From contig JAUWIQ010000163.1 of NCBI GenBank assembly GCA_030605285.1, positions 1 to 5,524 of the forward strand: 5,524 nt of DNA, in the 5' to 3' direction. Source of the DNA: Planctomycetota bacterium. Lineage in GTDB: Bacteria > Planctomycetota > Planctomycetia > Pirellulales > UBA7805. The notes beneath the pieces were generated by a model. It did not search any database. It was given only the letters and a program-made list of their open reading frames with translations, and was not told where the DNA came from. Positions 1 through 5,524 of this stretch are shown here, piece by piece. Positions within the stretch are counted from its first letter, which is position 1. Every line of letters starts with the position of its first letter. Made by a program: the position numbers and the translations under genes.

Positions 1-1404
1 CTCCAGGCTGCGAATGGTTATATCGAGAAGTGTTGAAGTCGCCTGTTCGCTACCCATTACGGCACAACGGGCGGGCGGCCAGGCAAAGACAAAGCGAGGA
101 TCATAAGCTTTCCCACACTGGGCATAATTGCCCGCGCCGAACGAACCACCCACCAGCAGCGTGATTTTGGCAACACGACTGTTGCTCATGGCGTTGACCA
201 GTTTGGCACCTGCCTTAATGATTCCCTGCTGTTCGCTGTCTCGCCCCACCATGAAACCGTTGACATCGTGAAGAAACAGAATAGGAAGCCATTCCTGATT
301 GCAGGTCATCACAAACCGAGCTGTTTTGTCGGCACTGTCCGTGTAAATAACACCACCAAACTGGACTGGTCCGCTTGCCGGACGTACCAGGTGGTGTTGG
401 TTGGCGACAATCCCAATCGGGAAACCGCCCAGGCGGGCGGTACCGCAAACGAGGCTCTGACCGTATTCGGCCTTGTATTCGTCGAATGAATCATGATCGA
501 TCAAGCAATCGAGAACGTCGCGGACTTCGTAGTCTTTGCGTGGATCGGGGCTCACAATATCCAACAGGTCCGTCGCGGGCCGAGTCGGCTGCAGCGGGTC
601 CATCCGTGTATACGGCAATGGCGGTACGTCGGAGTCGACAGACAAGTTGGCAGTCAAACGTCGGATTCGTTCGAGGCAGGCCTCGTCGTCCGACTCGCGA
701 AAATCGATGGTCCCGCTCATTTGTGCGTGCATTTGTGCCCCGCCTAGTTCCTCGTGCGAGACCTCTTGTCCGATGGCACTTTTTACAAGCGCCGGGCCGG
801 CAAGGTAGAGCCCTGAACCGTCTGTCATGAGTATCTTGTCGCACAATACGGGCAGATACCCACCGCCTGCGACGCAGTTGCCCATGATGGCCGCAATCTG
901 ATGAATGCCCTCCGCCGACAACACAGCGTTGTTGCGGAAAATGCGGCCAAAATCGTCTTCATCTGGAAACACATCCTCCTGCAAGGGCAGGAAGACGCCA
1001 GCCGAATCGACCAGATAGACAATCGGCAAACGGTTTTCTAGGCCGATCCGTTGCCCACGGAGCAGCTTTTTTGTAGTCGCGGGGAAAAAAGCGCCTGCCT
1101 TGACCGTGGCATCATTGGCTACGATCAGATGCCGACGTCCAGAAATTGTGGCGATCATGGCGACGACACCTGCGCCTGGCGCTCCACCATATTCATCGTA
1201 CATCTGCCAACCGGCCCAGGCACCAAGTTCCAAGCTTGCCGTATCGGGATCGACTAATTTCGCGATTCGTTCGCGTGCCGTTAAACGACCCTTGGAGTGT
1301 TGACGGGCAATCGCTTTTTCCCCACCGCCCTGAGAAAGTATTGCCTGCTCCGCCAGGATACTTTTGGTTAGTTCGCGGAGAGAAAGTTCCTTGGTCTCGG
1401 CCAT
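1..1404 (-). CDS. Acyl-CoA carboxylase carboxyltransferase (beta) subunit, methylcrotonyl-CoA carboxylase-like; C-terminus cut by window edge
   Basis: The frame is open from an ATG at 1404 down to base 1, giving 468 residues with no stop, so the C-terminus (perhaps 65-80 residues, judging from ~535-residue relatives) is missing. The family moves the carboxyl group from carboxybiotin to an acyl-CoA in the cytoplasm. The N-terminal crotonase-like half has KGRLTARERI (38-47), VDSAGVFLPLQEDVFPD (132-148), FGRIF, and the oxyanion-loop motif GNCVAGGGY (175-183). The linker has YEVRDVLDCLID (292-303). The C-terminal half has DVNGFMVGRD and the second glycine loop GGSFGAGNY (419-427), then CGKAYDPRF and VMGSEQA. 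FLPLQ-VFPD, FGRIF and GAGNY-CGKAY-PRF point to the methylcrotonyl/geranyl-CoA type rather than propionyl-CoA. About a dozen extra residues near 341-355 (RPASGPVQFGG) are absent from typical methylcrotonyl enzymes, so the substrate is uncertain. The Shine-Dalgarno is weak (TGGAAAA, 7-8 bases before ATG). No biotin carboxylase subunit is visible. It is divergent from the sigma gene. Confidence 0.93.
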   Translation of the reverse strand, partial: MAETKELSLRELTKSILAEQAILSQGGGEKAIARQHSKGRLTARERIAKLVDPDTASLELGAWAGWQMYDEYGGAPGAGVVAMIATISGRRHLIVANDATVKAGAFFPATTKKLLRGQRIGLENRLPIVYLVDSAGVFLPLQEDVFPDEDDFGRIFRNNAVLSAEGIHQIAAIMGNCVAGGGYLPVLCDKILMTDGSGLYLAGPALVKSAIGQEVSHEELGGAQMHAQMSGTIDFRESDDEACLERIRRLTANLSVDSDVPPLPYTRMDPLQPTRPATDLLDIVSPDPRKDYEVRDVLDCLIDHDSFDEYKAEYGQSLVCGTARLGGFPIGIVANQHHLVRPASGPVQFGGVIYTDSADKTARFVMTCNQEWLPILFLHDVNGFMVGRDSEQQGIIKAGAKLVNAMSNSRVAKITLLVGGSFGAGNYAQCGKAYDPRFVFAWPPARCAVMGSEQATSTLLDITIRSLE

Positions 1405-1594
1405 GGCAAGTTTTCCAGTGGTTCTCGACGATACGGCGGGCGGGATTGCGAAGCGGAGACTAGAACCCCTTCATTCTGACGATTTCCAGAAAACGACAAA
1501 GGCCCCTGCCCATTCGACCTGGGGGGAGTGCGAAACACGCCGCACAAGTGCCCATTTTGCGGGCTCTCGGCCTCACCGTGTTGCCTAAAGACAA

Positions 1595-1604
1595 CCCCAT
1601 GGGG
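1595..1604. repeat. Perfect 10-base palindrome CCCCATGGGG
   Basis: The palindrome lies between two direct copies of CGTGTTG (1577-1583 and 1610-1616), which are 33 bases apart start to start. It could be a protein-binding site in the divergent promoter region, but a 10-base palindrome can occur by chance and no known operator is recognised. Confidence 0.4.
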
Positions 1605-1632
1605 CCCAACGTGTTGACTTACGGCATCAACG

Positions 1633-1656
1633 TGAGCCTCGTCGGGCCTCGGCTCA
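1633..1656. repeat. Inverted repeat TGAGCC-N12-GGCTCA
   Basis: Two perfect 6-base arms at 1633-1638 and 1651-1656 flank a 12-base GC-rich loop. Neither strand has a T-run after the stem, so it is not a canonical intrinsic terminator. Its role is unknown; it may be chance structure. Confidence 0.35.
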
Positions 1657-1677
1657 AGAGCCCTAAGTGACTTACTG

Positions 1678-1700
1678 AAAGGAAGTTGTGATTTTCCTTT
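1678..1700. repeat. Inverted repeat AAAGGAA-N9-TTCCTTT upstream of the sigma gene
   Basis: Seven-base perfect arms at 1678-1684 and 1694-1700 enclose a 9-base loop, with a possible extra G-U pair inside when read as RNA. It ends 126 bases before the sigma start codon. It could be an operator half-site pair or a hairpin in the sigma leader; if transcribed, the left arm would also place a GGAA purine tract in a stem. No known regulator consensus is recognised. Confidence 0.45.
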
Positions 1701-1812
1701 GCTGCTTTGCTTAGGGTTTGGCACTCGATCTGCTTTTTCTCAGGTTAGCCGCGGTGGGTGGCCCGAGCCGCCTGCTGGGGTTCATGACCAAAGTCTGATC
1801 AACGTCACGATT

Positions 1813-1820
1813 GGAAGGAG
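1813..1820 (+). promoter_or_regulatory. Shine-Dalgarno sequence of the sigma gene
   Basis: GGAAGGAG ends six bases before the TTG at 1827. This strong match at good spacing decides the start: the first in-frame ATG is at 2046, inside the conserved region 1.2, too late to be the true start. Confidence 0.85.
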
Positions 1821-1826
1821 ATTCCC

Positions 1827-3437
1827 TTGACCCGACAAGTGCCCCGAGTCACGAATAGCAAAAATAGCCGTCACCAAAAGTCAACCGGTTTCGCCAAACA
1901 GACCAATGGAGTTCCAGGAAAAAATGGGGGTACTCACCCATCAGGCCAACAGAATGACGTAGGTAACGACAATCAGGCCGATGTGTACGCCGATCGTCGT
2001 CGTTTGGCAAAGGACAAAGTGATCTCCACAGATGATCCGATCCGCATGTACTTAATGCAGATGGGGGATCACTCCATGCTTTCCCGGGAAGAGGAGATAC
2101 GATCTGCCCGCACCATTGAGGCAACACAGACTCACTATCGGAAACATCTCTTAGTATCGGATTACATGCTTAGGGCGGCTACCGGATTGCTAAGGAAGGT
2201 GTGCAACGGTGAATTACGAATCGATCGCACGGTCGAAGTCTCGGTAACCAACATGGCCGAGAAGAAGCGGATCATGCAGCAGTTGCCACCCAACTTGAGG
2301 ACCATCGACCACCTGCTCGGAAAAAATCGTGAGGATTTTCGTATCGTGATCAGCAAAAGTCGAAGCATGGGGCACCGCAGGGAAGCTTGGCGGCGGCTCA
2401 TCCGTCGGCGCTTCAAGGTGGTCCGGCTTATCGAAGAGTTGAAGCTGAGAGAGTCCAAACTCCAGCCCTTATTTAAAAAGTTGATCACTACATGCGACCG
2501 CATGGAGACCCTCAAGCAGCAAATCGAAATGGTTGCCAAGGGTGAGGCCCTGCTCGGTGGGCCGTCGATTGAGGCATTGCGTGCCGAGTTGCGTTATTTG
2601 ATGCGTCTTACGCTAGAGTCACCTTCCAGCCTGCATTACCGCGTGAGTAAGGTCTACGCATGTCGCGACAAATACGATGAGGCCAAACGAGTGCTTTCTG
2701 CCGGCAATCTGCGACTGGTTGTGTCGATCGCCAAAAAGTACCGCAATCGCGGCCTCAGCTTCTTGGATCTGATTCAAGAAGGCAATACTGGACTGATGCG
2801 GGCAGTCGAAAAATTTGAGCACGCAAGAGGCTATAAGTTTTCGACTTATGCCACCTGGTGGATCCGACAGGCGGTTACCCGGGCGATTGCTGATCAGAGC
2901 CGCACTATTCGGGTGCCGGTTCACATGGTGGATGCGATGAGTAAAGTGCGCCTTGTGACACAAGAGTTGGTACAGCGCAATGGCCGGCAGCCTACGGCGG
3001 AGGAAATCTCGAGTACTTCGGGGCTTTCGCCCGAGGATACCCGTTGCATTATGAAAATGTCGCGGCAGCCTCTCTCCCTCGATCAACCGGTTGGCGATCA
3101 GGAAGAAAATTATTTTGGAGAATTTCTGGAGGATTATCGGGATGAGGATCCCTTGTATGAAACGAACCAGCAGGCACTCAAGGAACGCATCAACGATTGT
3201 TTGGGCGCCTTGAATTATCGGGAGCGCGAGATTATCCGGCTCCGTTACGGGTTGGCGGATGGATACACATATACCCTGGAGGAAGTCGGCCAGATCTTCT
3301 CTGTGACCCGTGAACGCGTCCGTCAGATTGAGGCCAAGGCGGTACGGAAACTCCAGCAACCACAGACAACCAAGACGTTGGCCAGCTTTTTGGACACCCC
3401 GGATTTGGCCGATGCGGTTCTCGTGGATCCGGTCTAG
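1827..3437 (+). CDS. rpoD: RNA polymerase sigma-70 family factor, RpoD/SigA-like
   Basis: This 536-residue protein starts at TTG. It binds core RNA polymerase and directs it to -10/-35 promoters. Domains in order: a polar, basic N-terminus (1-68); region 1.2 (about 69-102, [12 protein letters not shown] then LSREEEI); a helical non-conserved region (about 103-282) containing [20 protein letters not shown] and [12 protein letters not shown]; region 2 (283-365) with [37 protein letters not shown] and [12 protein letters not shown]; region 3 (about 366-440) with [16 protein letters not shown]; and region 4 (about 443-522) with the helix-turn-helix [21 protein letters not shown]348 and T351 match the -10-reading residues Q437 and T440 of E. 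coli sigma-70, and R495, E496 and R499 match the -35-reading R584, E585 and R588. Promoter preference should therefore be standard. No acidic region 1.1 is seen. It may be the primary sigma or one of several paralogues; the symbol reflects family, not proven essentiality. The gene stands alone on the plus strand. Confidence 0.95.
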   Translation: MTRQVPRVTNSKNSRHQKSTGFAKQTNGVPGKNGGTHPSGQQNDVGNDNQADVYADRRRLAKDKVISTDDPIRMYLMQMGDHSMLSREEEIRSARTIEATQTHYRKHLLVSDYMLRAATGLLRKVCNGELRIDRTVEVSVTNMAEKKRIMQQLPPNLRTIDHLLGKNREDFRIVISKSRSMGHRREAWRRLIRRRFKVVRLIEELKLRESKLQPLFKKLITTCDRMETLKQQIEMVAKGEALLGGPSIEALRAELRYLMRLTLESPSSLHYRVSKVYACRDKYDEAKRVLSAGNLRLVVSIAKKYRNRGLSFLDLIQEGNTGLMRAVEKFEHARGYKFSTYATWWIRQAVTRAIADQSRTIRVPVHMVDAMSKVRLVTQELVQRNGRQPTAEEISSTSGLSPEDTRCIMKMSRQPLSLDQPVGDQEENYFGEFLEDYRDEDPLYETNQQALKERINDCLGALNYREREIIRLRYGLADGYTYTLEEVGQIFSVTRERVRQIEAKAVRKLQQPQTTKTLASFLDTPDLADAVLVDPV

Positions 3438-3462
3438 GCGACCCGCAGTCGGACTGGCAAAC

Positions 3463-4341
3463 TCAAGGGCGCTGCGGTATTTGCAGTGAGGCAAGAATGG
3501 TTCCGGTCGCTTCCGATTTATTGAGTACGTAGAAATGGATGCCAGGAACTCCTTGTTCAATGAGTTCCTGAACCTGCTCTGTGGCATAACGGATCCCGAC
3601 ATCGAATTGCTGTTGGACATCGTCTCCACAACGATCTAAATCTTGTTTAAATCGGGTTGGTAGCGATGCGCCACAGAGGCTTGTGATTCGCTCAATCTGA
3701 GCCAGATTGGTAACCGGTAGAATCCCGGGAACGATGGGGACGGAAATTCCCAACTCGCTACAGGCATCGCAAAATCGAAAGAAGTCCTGGTTGTCGTAAA
3801 ACAACTGCGTGATCACGACCTCGCCACCAGCATCCACCTTACGGCAGAGGTTTTCCAGATCAGCCTGGGGGCTTTTGGCCTCCTGATGGGTTTCGGGGTA
3901 ACCGGCGACGGCGATCCCAAAGTCCGGCATTTCACTGCGGATTAAGTGCACCAAATCAACGGCGTATTCCAAGCCTCCTTCCACGCGCTCAAACACATTG
4001 GCCCCCTGCGGTGGATCACCGCGGAGGGCCACGATGTTATGGATGTCTTTTGCCGCGGCCTCCTGAAGGTAATCGAGGAGTTTGTCTCGGGTGAGGCCTA
4101 CGCAGGTGAGGTGGGAGGCAACGGTGCAGCCATATTGCCGCCGGACCTGGGCCACGATCTCCAGGGTTTTGTCTCGAGTCGAGCCCCCGGCTCCGTAGGT
4201 ACAAGTAAGGTAACTTGGTTGAAAAGCCATCAGTTTTTCAACATGCGTAAACAGAGCCGCTTCTCCCTTTTCTGTCTTGGGGGGAAATAGCTCAAAGGAG
4301 AGGCCAAACTTTCCCGGGCCATATGCGCTACTGATTTTCAT
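3463..4341 (-). CDS. metF: 5,10-methylenetetrahydrofolate reductase (MetF)
   Basis: This complete 292-residue protein is close to the 296 residues of E. coli MetF. It is a cytoplasmic flavoenzyme that reduces 5,10-methylene-THF to 5-methyl-THF, the methyl donor for methionine synthesis. The single TIM-barrel domain shows FELFPPKTE (16-24), where E17 corresponds to catalytic E28 of E. coli. It also has TYGAGGSTRDKT (48-59), NIVALRGDPPQG (102-113), where D109 corresponds to D120, and VITQLFYD (176-183) with the folate-site Q179. PGIHFYVLNKS (266-276) closes the barrel. There is no eukaryote-type regulatory domain. The ATG at 4341 is preceded by GGGG about 5 bases away and AGAAGGA about 11 bases away. 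It lies 97 bases downstream of the GlmU-like gene on the same strand, so co-transcription is possible. No SAM riboswitch or MetJ box was recognised in the gap. Its 3' end faces the sigma gene. Confidence 0.96.
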   Translation of the reverse strand: MKISSAYGPGKFGLSFELFPPKTEKGEAALFTHVEKLMAFQPSYLTCTYGAGGSTRDKTLEIVAQVRRQYGCTVASHLTCVGLTRDKLLDYLQEAAAKDIHNIVALRGDPPQGANVFERVEGGLEYAVDLVHLIRSEMPDFGIAVAGYPETHQEAKSPQADLENLCRKVDAGGEVVITQLFYDNQDFFRFCDACSELGISVPIVPGILPVTNLAQIERITSLCGASLPTRFKQDLDRCGDDVQQQFDVGIRYATEQVQELIEQGVPGIHFYVLNKSEATGTILASLQIPQRP

Positions 4342-4438
4342 TCTTACCCCATTCCTTCTCGGGTTCTTAATCTCGAGTTGTTCGCAGGCTTTTCGGCCGT
4401 TCCCACTTCGCGGTCACGGTGTTCAGGGAATACGTGAC

Positions 4439-5524
4439 TCAAAACACGAGTGGTTCTTTGGTCAGGTTGCTCTCGAACAAATCGCGATCCACAGACGTCA
4501 TGCTGTACAAATCTTCGAGAAGAGCCCTATCACAATCTCTCGCTTGGATGCCCCGCCGTGAAAACATCCGCGCTTGGATGGTCGTCGCAACCTGGGGCGT
4601 CATTTCCGTTGTCTGGCCGAATTGTCGCGCGTAGTTCACGAAAGAGGGGACATTTTCGGTGACAAAACCGTAGAGCATGCTGCATACCCCCACGGTCTTG
4701 CCCGTAAAGATCGACGTGTTGATGGCCGTCTTGGTATAGTCGCCTACGATGCAGCCAATAAATTGCATGCCTGTTGCAGTGCGATCTTCGCCATAGCGCA
4801 TCTGGATTTCACCGTAGGTATTTTTAAGGTTGCTGTTCGTCGTGCCCGCGCCCAGATTGACCCAACTGCCAAGATAACTGTGGCCGAGAAATCCATGGTG
4901 GGCCTTATTGGAATACGATTCAATAATCGAGCAGGAGATTTCTCCACCCAGTTTGCAAGATTTTCCCGATGAAGTGTGACTCTTGATAGCCGCATGTTCC
5001 AGAACTTGCGTATTGGCTCCAATCAAAAGAGGGCCCCGCAAGTGGCTGTGCGGACCTACTGCAGCACCGCCTTCGAGCACAATGGGTCCCTGGGATGTGT
5101 CGGTTATTGCCGAGGGGTGTAGTTGCGCGCCGGGTGCGAGAAACAATTGGCTGCCGGTTTCCCGATAGCCGCCCCGATTGATCCGGTGGGCAAGGTTATC
5201 GGCAAAAATCTCGAGGTGGTATTTGATAATTTCGTGGGGATATTCAAACAGCGTTAGCTCAAGCTCGTGAGGTTCTAGATCCTGGCTGGTGAGATAATCT
5301 TCAACGGAGCCCATATCGGTGCATTGTGTCTCGTCTACCTTGTTCTGCACGAGTGCTGCGGCAATCGATTCCCCACACCGCACTACGCCCGGTTGAGGAT
5401 TGTTGCACCACGCCTGGAGTGCGGGAAGAAAATGTGCGGAGGGAATGAGCCGGGCGTTGATAAACAGGGTAAAACCCTCGGCAGGTGGCCCGGGATCGGC
5501 ATTTGTATCGGCGGCAACGATTGC
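4439..5524 (-). CDS. Alternative GlmU-like sugar nucleotidyltransferase/acyltransferase; N-terminus cut by window edge
   Basis: The frame is open from the right edge to a TGA at 4439-4441, giving 361 visible residues. The GTG at 5383 is internal: conserved sequence continues upstream (FTLFINARLIPSAHFL), so roughly 60-100 N-terminal residues, including the nucleotide-binding start, are missing. Visible parts, in fragment numbering: the end of the nucleotidyltransferase domain (1 to about 90), a linker with EYPHEIIKYHLEIFADNL (93-110), a left-handed beta-helix (about 128-285), and a helical tail with FGQTTEM and ARMFSRRG. The helix contains NKAHHGFLGHSYLGSWVNL (206-224), GAGTTNSNLKN (225-235) and GDYTKTAINTS (261-271). 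These match the GlmU-like family with an NTP_transf_4-type N-terminus (from memory, TIGR03991), thought to make UDP-GlcNAc from glucosamine-1-phosphate. The His in KAHHGFLG sits where GlmU has its acetyltransferase histidine. Substrates are inferred. Context is upstream of metF on the same strand, with no classic pathway link. Confidence 0.85.
   Translation of the reverse strand, partial: AIVAADTNADPGPPAEGFTLFINARLIPSAHFLPALQAWCNNPQPGVVRCGESIAAALVQNKVDETQCTDMGSVEDYLTSQDLEPHELELTLFEYPHEIIKYHLEIFADNLAHRINRGGYRETGSQLFLAPGAQLHPSAITDTSQGPIVLEGGAAVGPHSHLRGPLLIGANTQVLEHAAIKSHTSSGKSCKLGGEISCSIIESYSNKAHHGFLGHSYLGSWVNLGAGTTNSNLKNTYGEIQMRYGEDRTATGMQFIGCIVGDYTKTAINTSIFTGKTVGVCSMLYGFVTENVPSFVNYARQFGQTTEMTPQVATTIQARMFSRRGIQARDCDRALLEDLYSMTSVDRDLFESNLTKEPLVF

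Larger units (their letters stand above)
1405..1826. other. 422-base divergent intergenic region, no gene supported
   Basis: This gap separates the starts of the carboxyltransferase gene (minus) and the sigma gene (plus), so it should hold both promoters. I see no -35/-10 pair worth calling. TTGACT (1614-1619) and TTGGCA (1718-1723) are fair -35 hexamers on the plus strand, but neither has a recognisable -10 at 16-18 bases. It holds a hairpin-capable repeat at 1678-1700, a 10-base palindrome at 1595-1604 and a 6-base inverted repeat at 1633-1656, listed separately. Open frames here have no family motifs or good ribosome binding sites. Confidence 0.8.

Noticed and set aside
375..844. Plus- and minus-strand frames of 117-151 codons within the carboxylase gene.
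   Set aside because: They are Arg/Ser-rich out-of-frame readings of a clearly conserved carboxyltransferase frame.
1614..1642. A sigma-70 promoter with TTGACT as the -35 element.
   Set aside because: The bases 16-18 after it (around CCTCGT) bear no resemblance to TATAAT, and no extended -10 is present.
1368..1724. A 118-codon minus-strand open frame spanning much of the divergent intergenic region and running into the carboxylase start.
   Set aside because: It begins with GTG, lacks a good Shine-Dalgarno sequence, overlaps the carboxylase N-terminus in another frame, and has a low-complexity Pro/Arg/Ser/Gln composition with no recognisable domain.
1718..1744. A possible CIRCE (HrcA) heat-shock operator: TTGGCACTC is one mismatch from the left half-site TTAGCACTC, and GAGTGCGAA at 1526-1534 is one mismatch from the right half-site.
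   Set aside because: The two halves are in the wrong order and far apart. Nine bases after TTGGCACTC the sequence is TTTCTCAGG, not GAGTGCTAA.
2619..3629. A 336-codon minus-strand open frame antisense to the sigma gene and overlapping the metF 3' end.
   Set aside because: It lies opposite a strongly conserved sigma-70 coding frame and shares sequence with metF in another frame. It shows no family motifs; its length is explained by codon bias of the true genes.
4439..5383. The GlmU-like protein as a complete 314-residue gene starting at GTG 5383.
   Set aside because: The same frame stays open to the window edge and encodes conserved family sequence (FINARLIPSAHFLPAL) upstream of that GTG, so the start lies outside the window.

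Overview
The window carries four protein-coding genes. Two are complete and two run off the edges. No RNA gene, insertion sequence, CRISPR array, phage gene or plasmid gene could be supported. It reads as an ordinary chromosomal housekeeping region of a Gram-negative-type bacterium. The best guess is Planctomycetota, perhaps a Pirellulales relative. The main reason is the sigma factor: its long non-conserved region (phrases such as [20 protein letters not shown] and [12 protein letters not shown]) matches what I remember of planctomycete RpoD-like proteins. The nucleotidyl/acyltransferase at the right end also fits, being of an alternative GlmU-like type I associate with Bacteroidetes and planctomycetes. 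The taxon is inferred from remembered protein patterns, not from a search.

Layout, left to right. (1) Positions 1-1404, minus strand: the N-terminal 468 residues of a biotin-dependent acyl-CoA carboxylase carboxyltransferase (beta) subunit, closest in motifs to methylcrotonyl-CoA carboxylase; its C-terminus lies beyond the left edge. (2) Positions 1405-1826: a 422-base divergent intergenic region with three small inverted repeats or palindromes, no convincing promoter hexamer pair and no supportable gene. (3) Positions 1827-3437, plus strand: a 536-residue RpoD-family sigma-70 factor with a TTG start set by a strong Shine-Dalgarno sequence. (4) Positions 3463-4341, minus strand: metF, 5,10-methylenetetrahydrofolate reductase, convergent with the sigma gene across 25 bases. 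(5) Positions 4439-5524, minus strand: the C-terminal 361 residues of a GlmU-like sugar-phosphate nucleotidyltransferase/left-handed beta-helix acyltransferase, upstream of metF on the same strand with a 97-base gap.

The genes do not form an obvious pathway. The carboxylase belongs to acyl-CoA (probably branched-chain or leucine-type) metabolism, metF to one-carbon and methionine metabolism, and the GlmU-like protein to amino-sugar nucleotide supply for the envelope. The sigma factor is a global transcription factor. I did not find a convincing undescribed system. The points most worth a second look are the basic, disordered N-terminus of the sigma factor in place of an acidic region 1.1, the extra segment in the carboxyltransferase, and the inverted repeat upstream of the sigma gene.
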